Positions 17,260 through 23,799 of a stretch of DNA of 39,728 nucleotides are shown here, piece by piece. Position 1 is the first letter of the stretch; each line of letters starts with the position of its first letter. The position numbers and the translations under genes were made by a program. The DNA is from Mucilaginibacter sp. (GTDB lineage: Bacteria > Bacteroidota > Bacteroidia > Sphingobacteriales > Sphingobacteriaceae): assembly GCA_028287925.1 (NCBI GenBank), contig JAQBOS010000345.1, positions 1 through 39,728 of the forward strand, written 5' to 3'. Below the pieces are notes generated by a model. That model ran no database searches, had not been told where the DNA came from, and worked only from the letters and a program-made list of their open reading frames with translations.

Positions 17260-18309
17260 ATGATTGTTTTAAACCCCAAAAAGGTATTTTATTTATTCTT
17301 TTTAGTAGCTGTAGCTGTAAGCGCATGCAAAAACCACAAACGAATTGATGTTAGCAATATACCCGTTGATGTTAAGATCGAGCGCTTCGATAAAGAATTT
17401 GACGCTATGCGTACAATGCCTATGGGCCCGCAAGTTGCTTATTTACAAAAAAAATACGGCGTATTTTATCATGATTTTATAGGCCTGATCTTGCAGGACC
17501 CTGACGTAAACACAAAGGATACAGCCTATTTTAAATTATTGAGGCAGGTTTTCGCAAACCAGGCATATAACGATCTTAAACATGACGTGGATTCTGTTTA
17601 TAATTATAAAGATGGCCTTGATAAACAAAATGAAGAGTTAACCGACGCTTTCAGGCATATTAAATATTATTTTCCAAAACAGCAGCTGCCAAAATTATAC
17701 GCCTATTATTCGGGCTTTGAGGCGCAAAAAATTATAGGTAACCGTTACCTCGGCATTGGGCTCGATCTTTTTTTAGGGAGCGATTCACGGTTCTACCCGT
17801 CGCTTACCAATGCTTACCCTCACTATTTATCAAGGTTTTTTAATAAAGAAAATATAACGCCAAGGGTTGTTGAAGTGGTTGTTAGGGAAAATATGTTCCC
17901 GGAGAGTGACAGCAGCAAAACCCTGCTTTCAAAAATGATCTATAACGGAAAGATCATGTATTTTATGGACCAGGTTATGCCTGATGTTGCGGATAGTACT
18001 AAAATAGGCTATACCAGCACACAAATAAAATGGTGCGAAGATTTTAAATCAAAGATCTGGGCTTATTTTTTAGATGAGAACTTGCTGTATGAAAGCGATT
18101 ATCCTAAAATTCAGAAATATTTCAATGAAGCTCCGTTTACTCCCGGTCTGGGCGAAAAGAATGAGTCGGCGCCAAAACTGGCAATCTGTACAGGCTGGCA
18201 AATTGTAAAACAGTACATGGATAAACATCCCGAAGTTACCCTGCCGGCGCTAATGGCTGATGCAGATCCGCAAAAGATCCTGAACGAATCAAAGTATAAG
18301 GGAAAGTAG
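17260..18309 (+). CDS. gldB: Gliding motility lipoprotein GldB-like
   Basis: 349 residues from the ATG at 17260; an upstream in-frame TTG at 17242 would add six residues but lies inside the promoter. The N-terminus MIVLNPKKVFYLFFLVAVAV ends in the lipobox SAC, so the mature protein should be lipid-anchored. The mature start (VDVKIERFDKEFDAM) and the pattern KYGVFYHDFIGLIL fit the GldB family, which is needed for gliding and type IX secretion-linked motility in Flavobacterium johnsoniae and is also kept in non-gliding Bacteroidota. The gldC gene that follows gldB in Flavobacterium is absent here. A strong inverted repeat follows the stop. Confidence 0.82.
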   Translation: MIVLNPKKVFYLFFLVAVAVSACKNHKRIDVSNIPVDVKIERFDKEFDAMRTMPMGPQVAYLQKKYGVFYHDFIGLILQDPDVNTKDTAYFKLLRQVFANQAYNDLKHDVDSVYNYKDGLDKQNEELTDAFRHIKYYFPKQQLPKLYAYYSGFEAQKIIGNRYLGIGLDLFLGSDSRFYPSLTNAYPHYLSRFFNKENITPRVVEVVVRENMFPESDSSKTLLSKMIYNGKIMYFMDQVMPDVADSTKIGYTSTQIKWCEDFKSKIWAYFLDENLLYESDYPKIQKYFNEAPFTPGLGEKNESAPKLAICTGWQIVKQYMDKHPEVTLPALMADADPQKILNESKYKGK

Positions 18310-18320
18310 TGGGGGAAGAA

Positions 18321-18382
18321 GTCTTGAGTCAATAGTCTTGAGTCAAAAAATGACTTAGGACTATTGACTAAGAACTTTTGAC
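18321..18382. repeat. AGTCTTGAGTC inverted repeat between convergent genes
   Basis: Left arm 18324-18345 (two units of TTGAGTCA with a short linker) pairs with right arm 18351-18371 with two mismatches and one indel around a loop of five A. A further related unit (ACTTTTGACTT) follows. It fills the gap between gldB and the convergent small membrane-protein gene and can serve as a terminator for both. Confidence 0.7.
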
Positions 18383-18568
18383 TTATTTAAGTATCGCGAA
18401 TACAGATTTCAATGCTAATAAAACACCAATGATCAGTATGATGTTTGAAACTATTGAAGAGTAATGAAAATCAGCGAAACGCAGGTAAACACCTACTATA
18501 CCTATCACTATTGCAACTACCATTAATTTATAGTGACCTTCTGCGTTAGCGTTTTCTGTTGAATTCAT
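18383..18568 (-). CDS. Small two-helix membrane protein, unknown
   Basis: 61 residues: a short polar N-terminus (MNSTENANAEGHYK), then two hydrophobic helices (about 15-32 and 39-59) separated by RFADFHYSS. Probably a small inner-membrane protein. I recognise no characterised family. The gene appears real because it has its own TATATTTG promoter element 24 bases upstream, fills the gap exactly up to the repeat shared with gldB, and has a plausible membrane topology. It converges on gldB. Confidence 0.65.
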   Translation of the reverse strand: MNSTENANAEGHYKLMVVAIVIGIVGVYLRFADFHYSSIVSNIILIIGVLLALKSVFAILK

Positions 18569-18591
18569 TTCGTTTTGTATTTAATTTGGCG

Positions 18592-18599
18592 CAAATATA
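18592..18599 (-). promoter_or_regulatory. -7 promoter element of the small membrane-protein gene
   Basis: TATATTTG on the minus strand fits TAnnTTTG and is followed by GC, 24 bases before the ATG at 18568. I see no clear -33 TTG. Confidence 0.4.
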
Positions 18600-18664
18600 A
18601 TTGTTTAGCTAAAAATTTGAACGCATTTTATAATTTAATTTAAAGAAGCCGATTCCTAACCATA

Positions 18665-18756
18665 AAATCTCTGTGATCTCTGTGCCTGCTTTGTGAACTT
18701 TGCGGTTGTGTTTTTACCACAGAGATGCAGAGAACCCACAGAGCTCACGGAGATTT
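18665..18756. repeat. CTCTGTG-type inverted repeat
   Basis: Arms 18665-18684 and 18737-18756 are reverse complements with two mismatches in 20. Between them the unit recurs in degenerate form (CTTTGTG, CTTTGCG, CCACAGAGATGCAGAG). The right end lies ten bases from the stop of the KTSC gene. Confidence 0.7.
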
Positions 18757-18765
18757 ATGAAAGCT

Positions 18766-18963
18766 TTACCTGATCTTTTTATACCGGTATTTACCCTTTA
18801 TCCTGTAATTTAAAAATGTCCCTTTTGAGCCTGCAATTTCCATTTCCTTAAAAACTTCAGGAGGTACGCCTATATAATCATATACCGCGCCTGATGTATA
18901 AGTTATCCGCAGCGATGATTTCGCTTCATTGTATTTCATACCTGCAACTACGGATGAAGGCAT
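18766..18963 (-). CDS. KTSC-domain protein
   Basis: 65 residues that consist of one KTSC-type domain: MPSSVVAGMKYNEAKSSL, then RITYTSGAVYDYIGVPPEVF and AGSKGTFLNYRIKGKYRY. The spacing of the small strands, the YDYIGVP turn and the terminal S-x-G-x-F-x-N...I-K-x-Y pattern are the family hallmarks. KTSC is a small domain of unclear role that occurs alone or fused to nucleic-acid enzymes such as lysyl-tRNA synthetases. It lies downstream of ligD in the same direction, but 179 bases and a palindromic repeat separate them, so cotranscription is uncertain. Confidence 0.72.
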   Translation of the reverse strand: MPSSVVAGMKYNEAKSSLRITYTSGAVYDYIGVPPEVFKEMEIAGSKGTFLNYRIKGKYRYKKIR

Positions 18964-18998
18964 AGTTTACTCTTTCTTATATAAAACATAAACCCCAA

Positions 18999-19108
18999 CG
19001 TCATGCCGAACTTCTTTCGGCACCCCATCATAAAAGCTCGCTGCAAACAAGGCAGCCTTAGCGCAGGTTACTTTGCGCGTGAGGTGCTGAAATAAATTCA
19101 GCATGACG
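18999..19108. repeat. CGTCATGCYGAA palindromic dispersed-type element
   Basis: Arms 18999-19026 and 19081-19108 are imperfect reverse complements over 28 bases (about five mismatches). Each arm is itself a small palindrome of the form TGCYGAA-N-TTYRGCA. The 54-base centre is GC-richer than the surroundings. It looks like a dispersed repeat element; on the minus strand it follows ligD. Confidence 0.7.
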
Positions 19109-19124
19109 GTTTTTTTATTTTTTA

Positions 19125-19152
19125 GCTTTCGCCTTTAACCTTTCAGCTTTCG
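19125..19152. repeat. AAAGC-unit repeat overlapping the ligD stop
   Basis: On the minus strand GGCGAAAGC-TGA-AAGG-TTAAAGGCGAAAGC runs through the ligD stop codon. The 14-mer GCTTTCGCCTTTAA at 19125-19138 recurs exactly at 38174-38187, just after the ahcY stop. Confidence 0.6.
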
Positions 19153-21872
19153 CCTCCAAAAATGGCCTGCGCTTTTTTAATGGTTTTTTCCAAATCAATA
19201 CCTTTACCTAAAACGCCGTTAAAAAGGTCGCCTGTTTCTTTAAGGCGGTCGATGGAATTAAAAATGGTAAAGTCTTTCATGGTAAGGCCGGGCCTTACTT
19301 CATCCCAATGCAGTGGCATAGATACGGTTGCCCCAACCTTTGGACGCAGGGAGTAAGGGCCTGCAATAGTAGCGCCCGGCCGGTTCTGAAAAAAATCGAG
19401 GTACATTTTTCCGTGCCGCGCCGCTACCATTCTTTCCAAAGTGGTGTAATCCGGCAATTGCTTATGTACTATGTCTACAATAATGCGGGCAAACATCTGC
19501 GTTTGGTCATAATCATATTTAGCTCCCGTCGGGATATAAATATGCATCCCCGTTGATCCCGACGTTTTACAGAACGAGGGGACATCAATAGCATCCAATA
19601 CTTTCTTAACCTCCTGCGCCGCTTCAATAACCTGGTCGAAGGTGTTTTTATCGGGATCAAGGTCTATCACGCAATAATCCGGGTTATCCGGCGATTGTAC
19701 GCGGCTAAACCAGGGGTTTATTTCAATACACCCTAATGATGCCATCCATAACAGGCTGGCCTCGTCGGTTCCTACAAGGTATTCTTTATGCTCGCCCTCG
19801 CCATTTGTGTATGGGAAGGTTTTGGCCCAATCAGGCGCTTTATCTTTCACATCCTTCTGGTAAAAGCTTGGCCCATGGATGCCGCCCGGGAAGCGATTTA
19901 AAGACATTGGCCTATCCTTTAAATAAGGCAGCATATATTCCGCAACCTGGTAATAGTAGTTAAACAGATCCCTTTTGGTTACCTTATCTTCCGGCCAGTA
20001 AACCTTGCTCAGATGAGTAAAGCTTAAATCATGCCCGCAAATTTTGCGCACCTGTGTTTCGTCTTTAGGGTTTAATAAGGTCTTTCTTTCCTTATCTTTT
20101 GGCGGTTTTATGGCACTTGCATGAGTGTCTTTCTTTTCTGCTGTTTCCATAACATCATCAATATGTGTAGCCGTTTCTCTAATAACATCTTTAGCTTTTT
20201 TATCAATCCGCATCCCCTGGAAGGACGGATGCCTGAACACGCCATCGCTGGTAACTTCACTATAAGTAACCTCGCAAACCAGTTCAGGTTTTAGCCAGGT
20301 AGCTTTCGTTTTGGGTGGGTTGGGCCTGAAACGGGAAGGTTTATTTACATCAGGGATGGTATCAAACGGACTTTTATCAGTTATCAAAGGCTTAAACTGA
20401 GCCATCATTTCCTTTTGCACCTTATCGCTGAAACCCGTGCCCACCTTGCCTGCATATTGCAAAATTCCGTTTTCATAAACGCCAAGCAACAGTGAGCTGA
20501 ACTGCTTTGAAGAATCGGCGTTTTTAGTATAACCTGCAATAATTACTTCCTGGCGCTTATGTACTTTTATTTTTAACCATTCTTTTGAACGCAGATCGGG
20601 CGAATAAATGCTGCTTGCTTTTTTAGCGATGATGCCTTCCAACCCCATACGGGTTGCGGCATTAAAAAAATCAATGCCACCGGCATCAAATACTTTGCTT
20701 ATCCGCATCCGGTCATCATCAATAGGGAGTACGGCCTTTAATATAGCCTGGCGCTGGGTTAAGGGTAAGCTCATTAAGTTTTTGCCTTCGTACCAAAGTA
20801 TATCAAATACATAATAAACCAACTCGCCGTCGACCTCACTGCGCCAGTTTTGAAGGTCGCCAAAGTTGGAGATGCCTTTTTCATTCAATACCAGGATCTC
20901 GCCATCCAAAACAGCATTGATCTCCTGTTTTTTCAGCAGGTCATAGATCGGGTAAAATTTTTCGTTAAATGTTTTGTTATTGCGCGACAGGAGCTCTACC
21001 TCACCCTTATTAATAAATGCCAGCGTCCGGTAACCATCCCACTTAACTTCGTACAGCCAATCCGGATCATCAAAAGGTTCATCAACCAAAGTTGCCAGCA
21101 TCGGTTTTATTTTTTTGGGGATGGATGATTTTGGCGCTGATTTTAAAAGCGCCTCAACATCGGCCCCAGCCACCACCGAAACATCGGGGTCTTCACCCAC
21201 CATTTCGTCAATCGGTTTCGCCGGAACTTTTTTTTTACTTTTTGGTTTAATCTTTTCTACATCTTCCTCATGCCCGTACTGCCATACCTTTTCGCTGGTT
21301 TTCTCCATGCTTTCAATGGTTTTGCCCGACAGTACAGATTTATCTTTTTTGGTGATATCCTTTGCTGATGCAAAATCATCATTATGTTTTATTAACAGCC
21401 AGGCATTATCGCCCATGCCATGGGTTTTTACCAGTGCAAATTCACCATGCAGCTTTTCACCGTACAGTTTTATTTTTAACGAGCCCGATTTTAGCTGGGT
21501 CAGTAAAGCTTTTTCCTGCGCTCTTTTGCCTTTTATTTCATCAATGGGTTCATAAGTTCCCTCATCCCAAATTATAACGGTACCGCCGCCATACGCTCCC
21601 TCGGGTATAATACCTTCAAAATTGCGGTAGTCATATGGATGATCTTCCACCATCATGGCCAGTCGTTTGGTTTTAGGGTCGGTTGATGGGCCTTTGGGTA
21701 CGGCCCAGCTTTTTAATACACCATCCATCTCCAGCCTGAAATCATAATGCAGCCGCGAAGCATCGTGCTTTTGGATCACGAATGTCAGCTTGTCCCTATC
21801 CCTGCTTTTGCCGGCTTTAGGCTCCGCAGTTTTGGTAAAGTCGCGCTTCTCTGCATATTTTTCCAGGCTCAT
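19143..21872 (-). CDS. ligD: DNA ligase D (phosphoesterase-ligase-polymerase)
   Basis: 909 residues in the order 3'-phosphoesterase, ligase, polymerase, as in Pseudomonas LigD. The phosphoesterase (about 25-190) shows H36, H42, D44 in QKHDASRLHYDFRLE and H78 in VEDHPYDY. The ligase (about 250-570) has the adenylated lysine K277 in YEVKWDGYR. The polymerase (about 615-909) shows HLSKVYWPEDK, the metal-binding CVIDLDPDK and SGSTGMHIYIP. The enzyme end-joins double-strand breaks together with Ku, but no Ku gene lies in this window. A DUF3606 gene ends ten bases upstream. The last residues (GGES) are encoded by an AAAGC-type repeat that spans the stop. Confidence 0.97.
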   Translation of the reverse strand: MSLEKYAEKRDFTKTAEPKAGKSRDRDKLTFVIQKHDASRLHYDFRLEMDGVLKSWAVPKGPSTDPKTKRLAMMVEDHPYDYRNFEGIIPEGAYGGGTVIIWDEGTYEPIDEIKGKRAQEKALLTQLKSGSLKIKLYGEKLHGEFALVKTHGMGDNAWLLIKHNDDFASAKDITKKDKSVLSGKTIESMEKTSEKVWQYGHEEDVEKIKPKSKKKVPAKPIDEMVGEDPDVSVVAGADVEALLKSAPKSSIPKKIKPMLATLVDEPFDDPDWLYEVKWDGYRTLAFINKGEVELLSRNNKTFNEKFYPIYDLLKKQEINAVLDGEILVLNEKGISNFGDLQNWRSEVDGELVYYVFDILWYEGKNLMSLPLTQRQAILKAVLPIDDDRMRISKVFDAGGIDFFNAATRMGLEGIIAKKASSIYSPDLRSKEWLKIKVHKRQEVIIAGYTKNADSSKQFSSLLLGVYENGILQYAGKVGTGFSDKVQKEMMAQFKPLITDKSPFDTIPDVNKPSRFRPNPPKTKATWLKPELVCEVTYSEVTSDGVFRHPSFQGMRIDKKAKDVIRETATHIDDVMETAEKKDTHASAIKPPKDKERKTLLNPKDETQVRKICGHDLSFTHLSKVYWPEDKVTKRDLFNYYYQVAEYMLPYLKDRPMSLNRFPGGIHGPSFYQKDVKDKAPDWAKTFPYTNGEGEHKEYLVGTDEASLLWMASLGCIEINPWFSRVQSPDNPDYCVIDLDPDKNTFDQVIEAAQEVKKVLDAIDVPSFCKTSGSTGMHIYIPTGAKYDYDQTQMFARIIVDIVHKQLPDYTTLERMVAARHGKMYLDFFQNRPGATIAGPYSLRPKVGATVSMPLHWDEVRPGLTMKDFTIFNSIDRLKETGDLFNGVLGKGIDLEKTIKKAQAIFGGES

Positions 21873-21882
21873 AACAGCAGTT

Positions 21883-22059
21883 TTATTTATTCAGATAAGC
21901 TTCCACTGCTTTTGCAGAAGAGCCCACAGCCTTAATGGCCGACTTTAATTTTTCAGGAGTGATACCAAATTTTTTAGACCAGTATTCAATTTCATAATAT
22001 TCACCCGCATTGATCAGGTCCCTGTCGGGGCTTCCTGTTTTTGTTTTATCATCCATCAT
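21883..22059 (-). CDS. DUF3606 small protein ahead of ligD
   Basis: My own translation gives 58 residues: MMDDKTKTGSPDRDLINAG, then EYYEIEYWSKKFGITPEKL, then KSAIKAVGSSAKAVEAYLNK. This is the DUF3606 pattern: a short acidic lead, YEIEYWSKKFG, then two helices with an A-x-x-x-V-G-x-x-A-x-x-V end. It resembles a small helix-turn-helix-like fold; no function is established that I know of. The stop is ten bases from the ligD ATG, so it is very probably cotranscribed with ligD and may work in the same stress or repair response. Start could be the first or second of two adjacent ATG codons. Confidence 0.8.
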   Translation of the reverse strand: MMDDKTKTGSPDRDLINAGEYYEIEYWSKKFGITPEKLKSAIKAVGSSAKAVEAYLNK

Positions 22060-22132
22060 AAATAATAATTGGTTTAACAGTTAAACGATGATGGGGCGAT
22101 ATTGGTTTTCTTAGAAGGAAATATTTTTAAAT

Positions 22133-22172
22133 AAAACGGACGAACCGCTTTCAATAGCAGTTCGCCCGTTTT
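22133..22172. terminator. Bidirectional terminator after the DUF4349 gene
   Basis: AAAACGGACGAAC (22133-22145) and GTTCGCCCGTTTT (22160-22172) pair over 13 bases with one G-U, leaving a 14-base loop. T-rich tracts flank both ends. It lies seven bases past the stop of the DUF4349 gene and separates it from the DUF3606-ligD unit. Confidence 0.75.
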
Positions 22173-22178
22173 GTTTAT

Positions 22179-23057
22179 TTAGTTTTTTGCTAAAGCAACC
22201 GGCCTTTTCTTTTTGATAGATCTCACCAGCATCCATACCCCGAAGCCCATCGGAAAGATTACCCATGCATTTGCCAGGGCAACAAGCAGCGAAACAAATA
22301 CATCCCACCCGTTTTCAAATGATATGCTTAGTTGTTTGGATACCGGCGGATTATAAGCTGATAGATCATTGTTGGCTATTATTTCGCGGGTGACAACATT
22401 GCTTTCGTAAAAACTTAAAACAACCACACTGTTTTTAACCGAATCATCAGTCCGGCGGTTATTAATTTGCTGGTCAACCATGTTATTTTTGAAGGCCAGC
22501 AGGTCATCCGGGCTTTTCGCAGCGTTAGTTTCCTTTTTATCCCGGGCTATCCGTTCATTTTGGTTTTTAAGCTTCAATTGGGTTGAAAGATACTCGAGGG
22601 ATTTATCGGAGATCTCCATATGGCTATTGTTAATATAGATCCCCATTTTTGAAACCTGCAGCATAAAGCTTTCCAGGTTTGCAGGAGGGATTTTTACAGT
22701 CATTTCGGCTGTTGTGTTAACAACGGTCACTCTCATAATCGAATCGCTGCTTCTTTTAATATCAGCGCTATTTTCAGAAGTTGAATTAATGGTGTGGTGG
22801 ATCACCATTCCGTTAAGGCTTGTAGTAAGAGCGGCAATTTGCTCGCTGGTTTGCTGCACATTTTTTACTTTAAAATGAATGTCGGCTTTTTTAACAAGTT
22901 TCGGCCCTGTTTGGAGCGTATCCTTTTTTAGGCTGACTGCTTTTTCTTTGCCTACAGCATTTTCCACTGTATCGGCAGATTCACTTTTGTTTACACCCTT
23001 ACATGCGCCCAGCAGAACAAGGCCTGCCAGCAGCGGGATTAAGATTTTTGATTTCAT
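22179..23057 (-). CDS. DUF4349 lipoprotein
   Basis: 292 residues from MKSKILIPLLAGLVLLGACK; the lipobox LGAC fixes this start, although the frame is open for 19 more codons upstream. A Ser/Glu/Lys-rich linker is followed by the DUF4349 domain (KADIHFKVKNVQQTSEQI to about residue 245), which includes a predicted helical hairpin rich in Lys, Asn and Asp. One C-terminal helix (about 262-282, VSLLVALANAWVIFPMGFGV) and a basic tail follow. Such proteins sit in the cell envelope with the domain outside the membrane; function is unknown. It is closed by a clear terminator and is divergent from the following plus-strand gene. Confidence 0.85.
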   Translation of the reverse strand: MKSKILIPLLAGLVLLGACKGVNKSESADTVENAVGKEKAVSLKKDTLQTGPKLVKKADIHFKVKNVQQTSEQIAALTTSLNGMVIHHTINSTSENSADIKRSSDSIMRVTVVNTTAEMTVKIPPANLESFMLQVSKMGIYINNSHMEISDKSLEYLSTQLKLKNQNERIARDKKETNAAKSPDDLLAFKNNMVDQQINNRRTDDSVKNSVVVLSFYESNVVTREIIANNDLSAYNPPVSKQLSISFENGWDVFVSLLVALANAWVIFPMGFGVWMLVRSIKKKRPVALAKN

Positions 23058-23267
23058 AATAATAAAATTTAATTTGTTTGTTTTTTGGTACTTATTGATA
23101 CCGGATAATGGCATAAGGTGACCCTTGTTAGCTATTTGGTTTCTAACAGGTTAGAATGGATTTGATTTGTAAAGCTAAAAGCTTAGGCAACGATTTATCA
23201 GATTTCTGTTCAATAGAATTAAAAGAAATGTGCTAATTGTTATTTTGAGTAATTTTAGCATATTAAT

Positions 23268-23714
23268 ATGTTTAAAAACCTTCAAAATCAAATCCCTAAT
23301 ATTGAGCCTGATCTACAAATTGGCCCTTTGTTATTATGGGTATCCGGATATACTTTCATAAACCAGATTGGTCAAGGTGACCTGGCATATTTACAAACGC
23401 CAATATTGTTAGACACAGAGAACATGGCTATCTTTTCAGGAATGTCGCAAACACCTGTATTTTGTATTAGGAAACTTTTAAATGAGCTTGTTATTATGTA
23501 TGAAACTATTGGCAACAAGCAGCTTGTTAAGTTTGAATCTGGCGACAGTGAGTTTAGTTTAGAATTGGAAAATAATTTTGGTCAAATTGGACTAACCATT
23601 AAATATTATTCCTGGTTGCATTCTGGTAGTTTGGAATTTGAAGACGAAATAGATCAAAGCTATCTTCCGAAAATTATTCGAGACTTAGGAAAAATTATCG
23701 AAAGGTTTGCATAA
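23268..23714 (+). CDS. WapI-like immunity-family protein (orphan)
   Basis: 148 residues, cytoplasmic, no signal or membrane segment. The C-terminal half has the layout of WapI-family immunity proteins: ELVIMYETIGNKQLVKFES, a strand pair, then LEFEDEIDQSYLPKIIRDLG and a final helix. The DQSYLP motif is what I rely on. The first 50 residues are less familiar. Members are usually encoded next to polymorphic toxins and bind them; no toxin gene adjoins here. By eye the gene is more AT-rich than its neighbours, consistent with later acquisition. The family call is from memory and moderate in certainty. Confidence 0.55.
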   Translation: MFKNLQNQIPNIEPDLQIGPLLLWVSGYTFINQIGQGDLAYLQTPILLDTENMAIFSGMSQTPVFCIRKLLNELVIMYETIGNKQLVKFESGDSEFSLELENNFGQIGLTIKYYSWLHSGSLEFEDEIDQSYLPKIIRDLGKIIERFA

Positions 23715-23777
23715 TAGTATATTATCAACTTGTGGTTGTGTTGTCGTAGCATATAGAATAACAATCATTTTTCCTAC

Positions 23778-23796
23778 CTTGTGATTCCATCACAAG
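23778..23796 (+). promoter_or_regulatory. Palindrome just upstream of the FtsX-permease start
   Basis: CTTGTGA-TTCCA-TCACAAG is a perfect 7-5-7 palindrome ending three bases before the ATG at 23800. It could fold as a hairpin that blocks initiation or be an operator. It resembles a CRP-type site but with a five-base rather than six-base spacer. Confidence 0.4.
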
Positions 23797-23799
23797 CTT

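Noticed and set aside
21115-21555. 146-residue plus-strand open frame rich in Ser and Phe
   Set aside because: Antisense shadow of the ligD linker and phosphoesterase region, which is rich in Lys and Glu codons; no start signals.
19143-21872. Prophage or mobile-island origin of ligD
   Set aside because: No integrase, attachment site or tRNA is nearby, and base composition by eye equals that of the neighbours.
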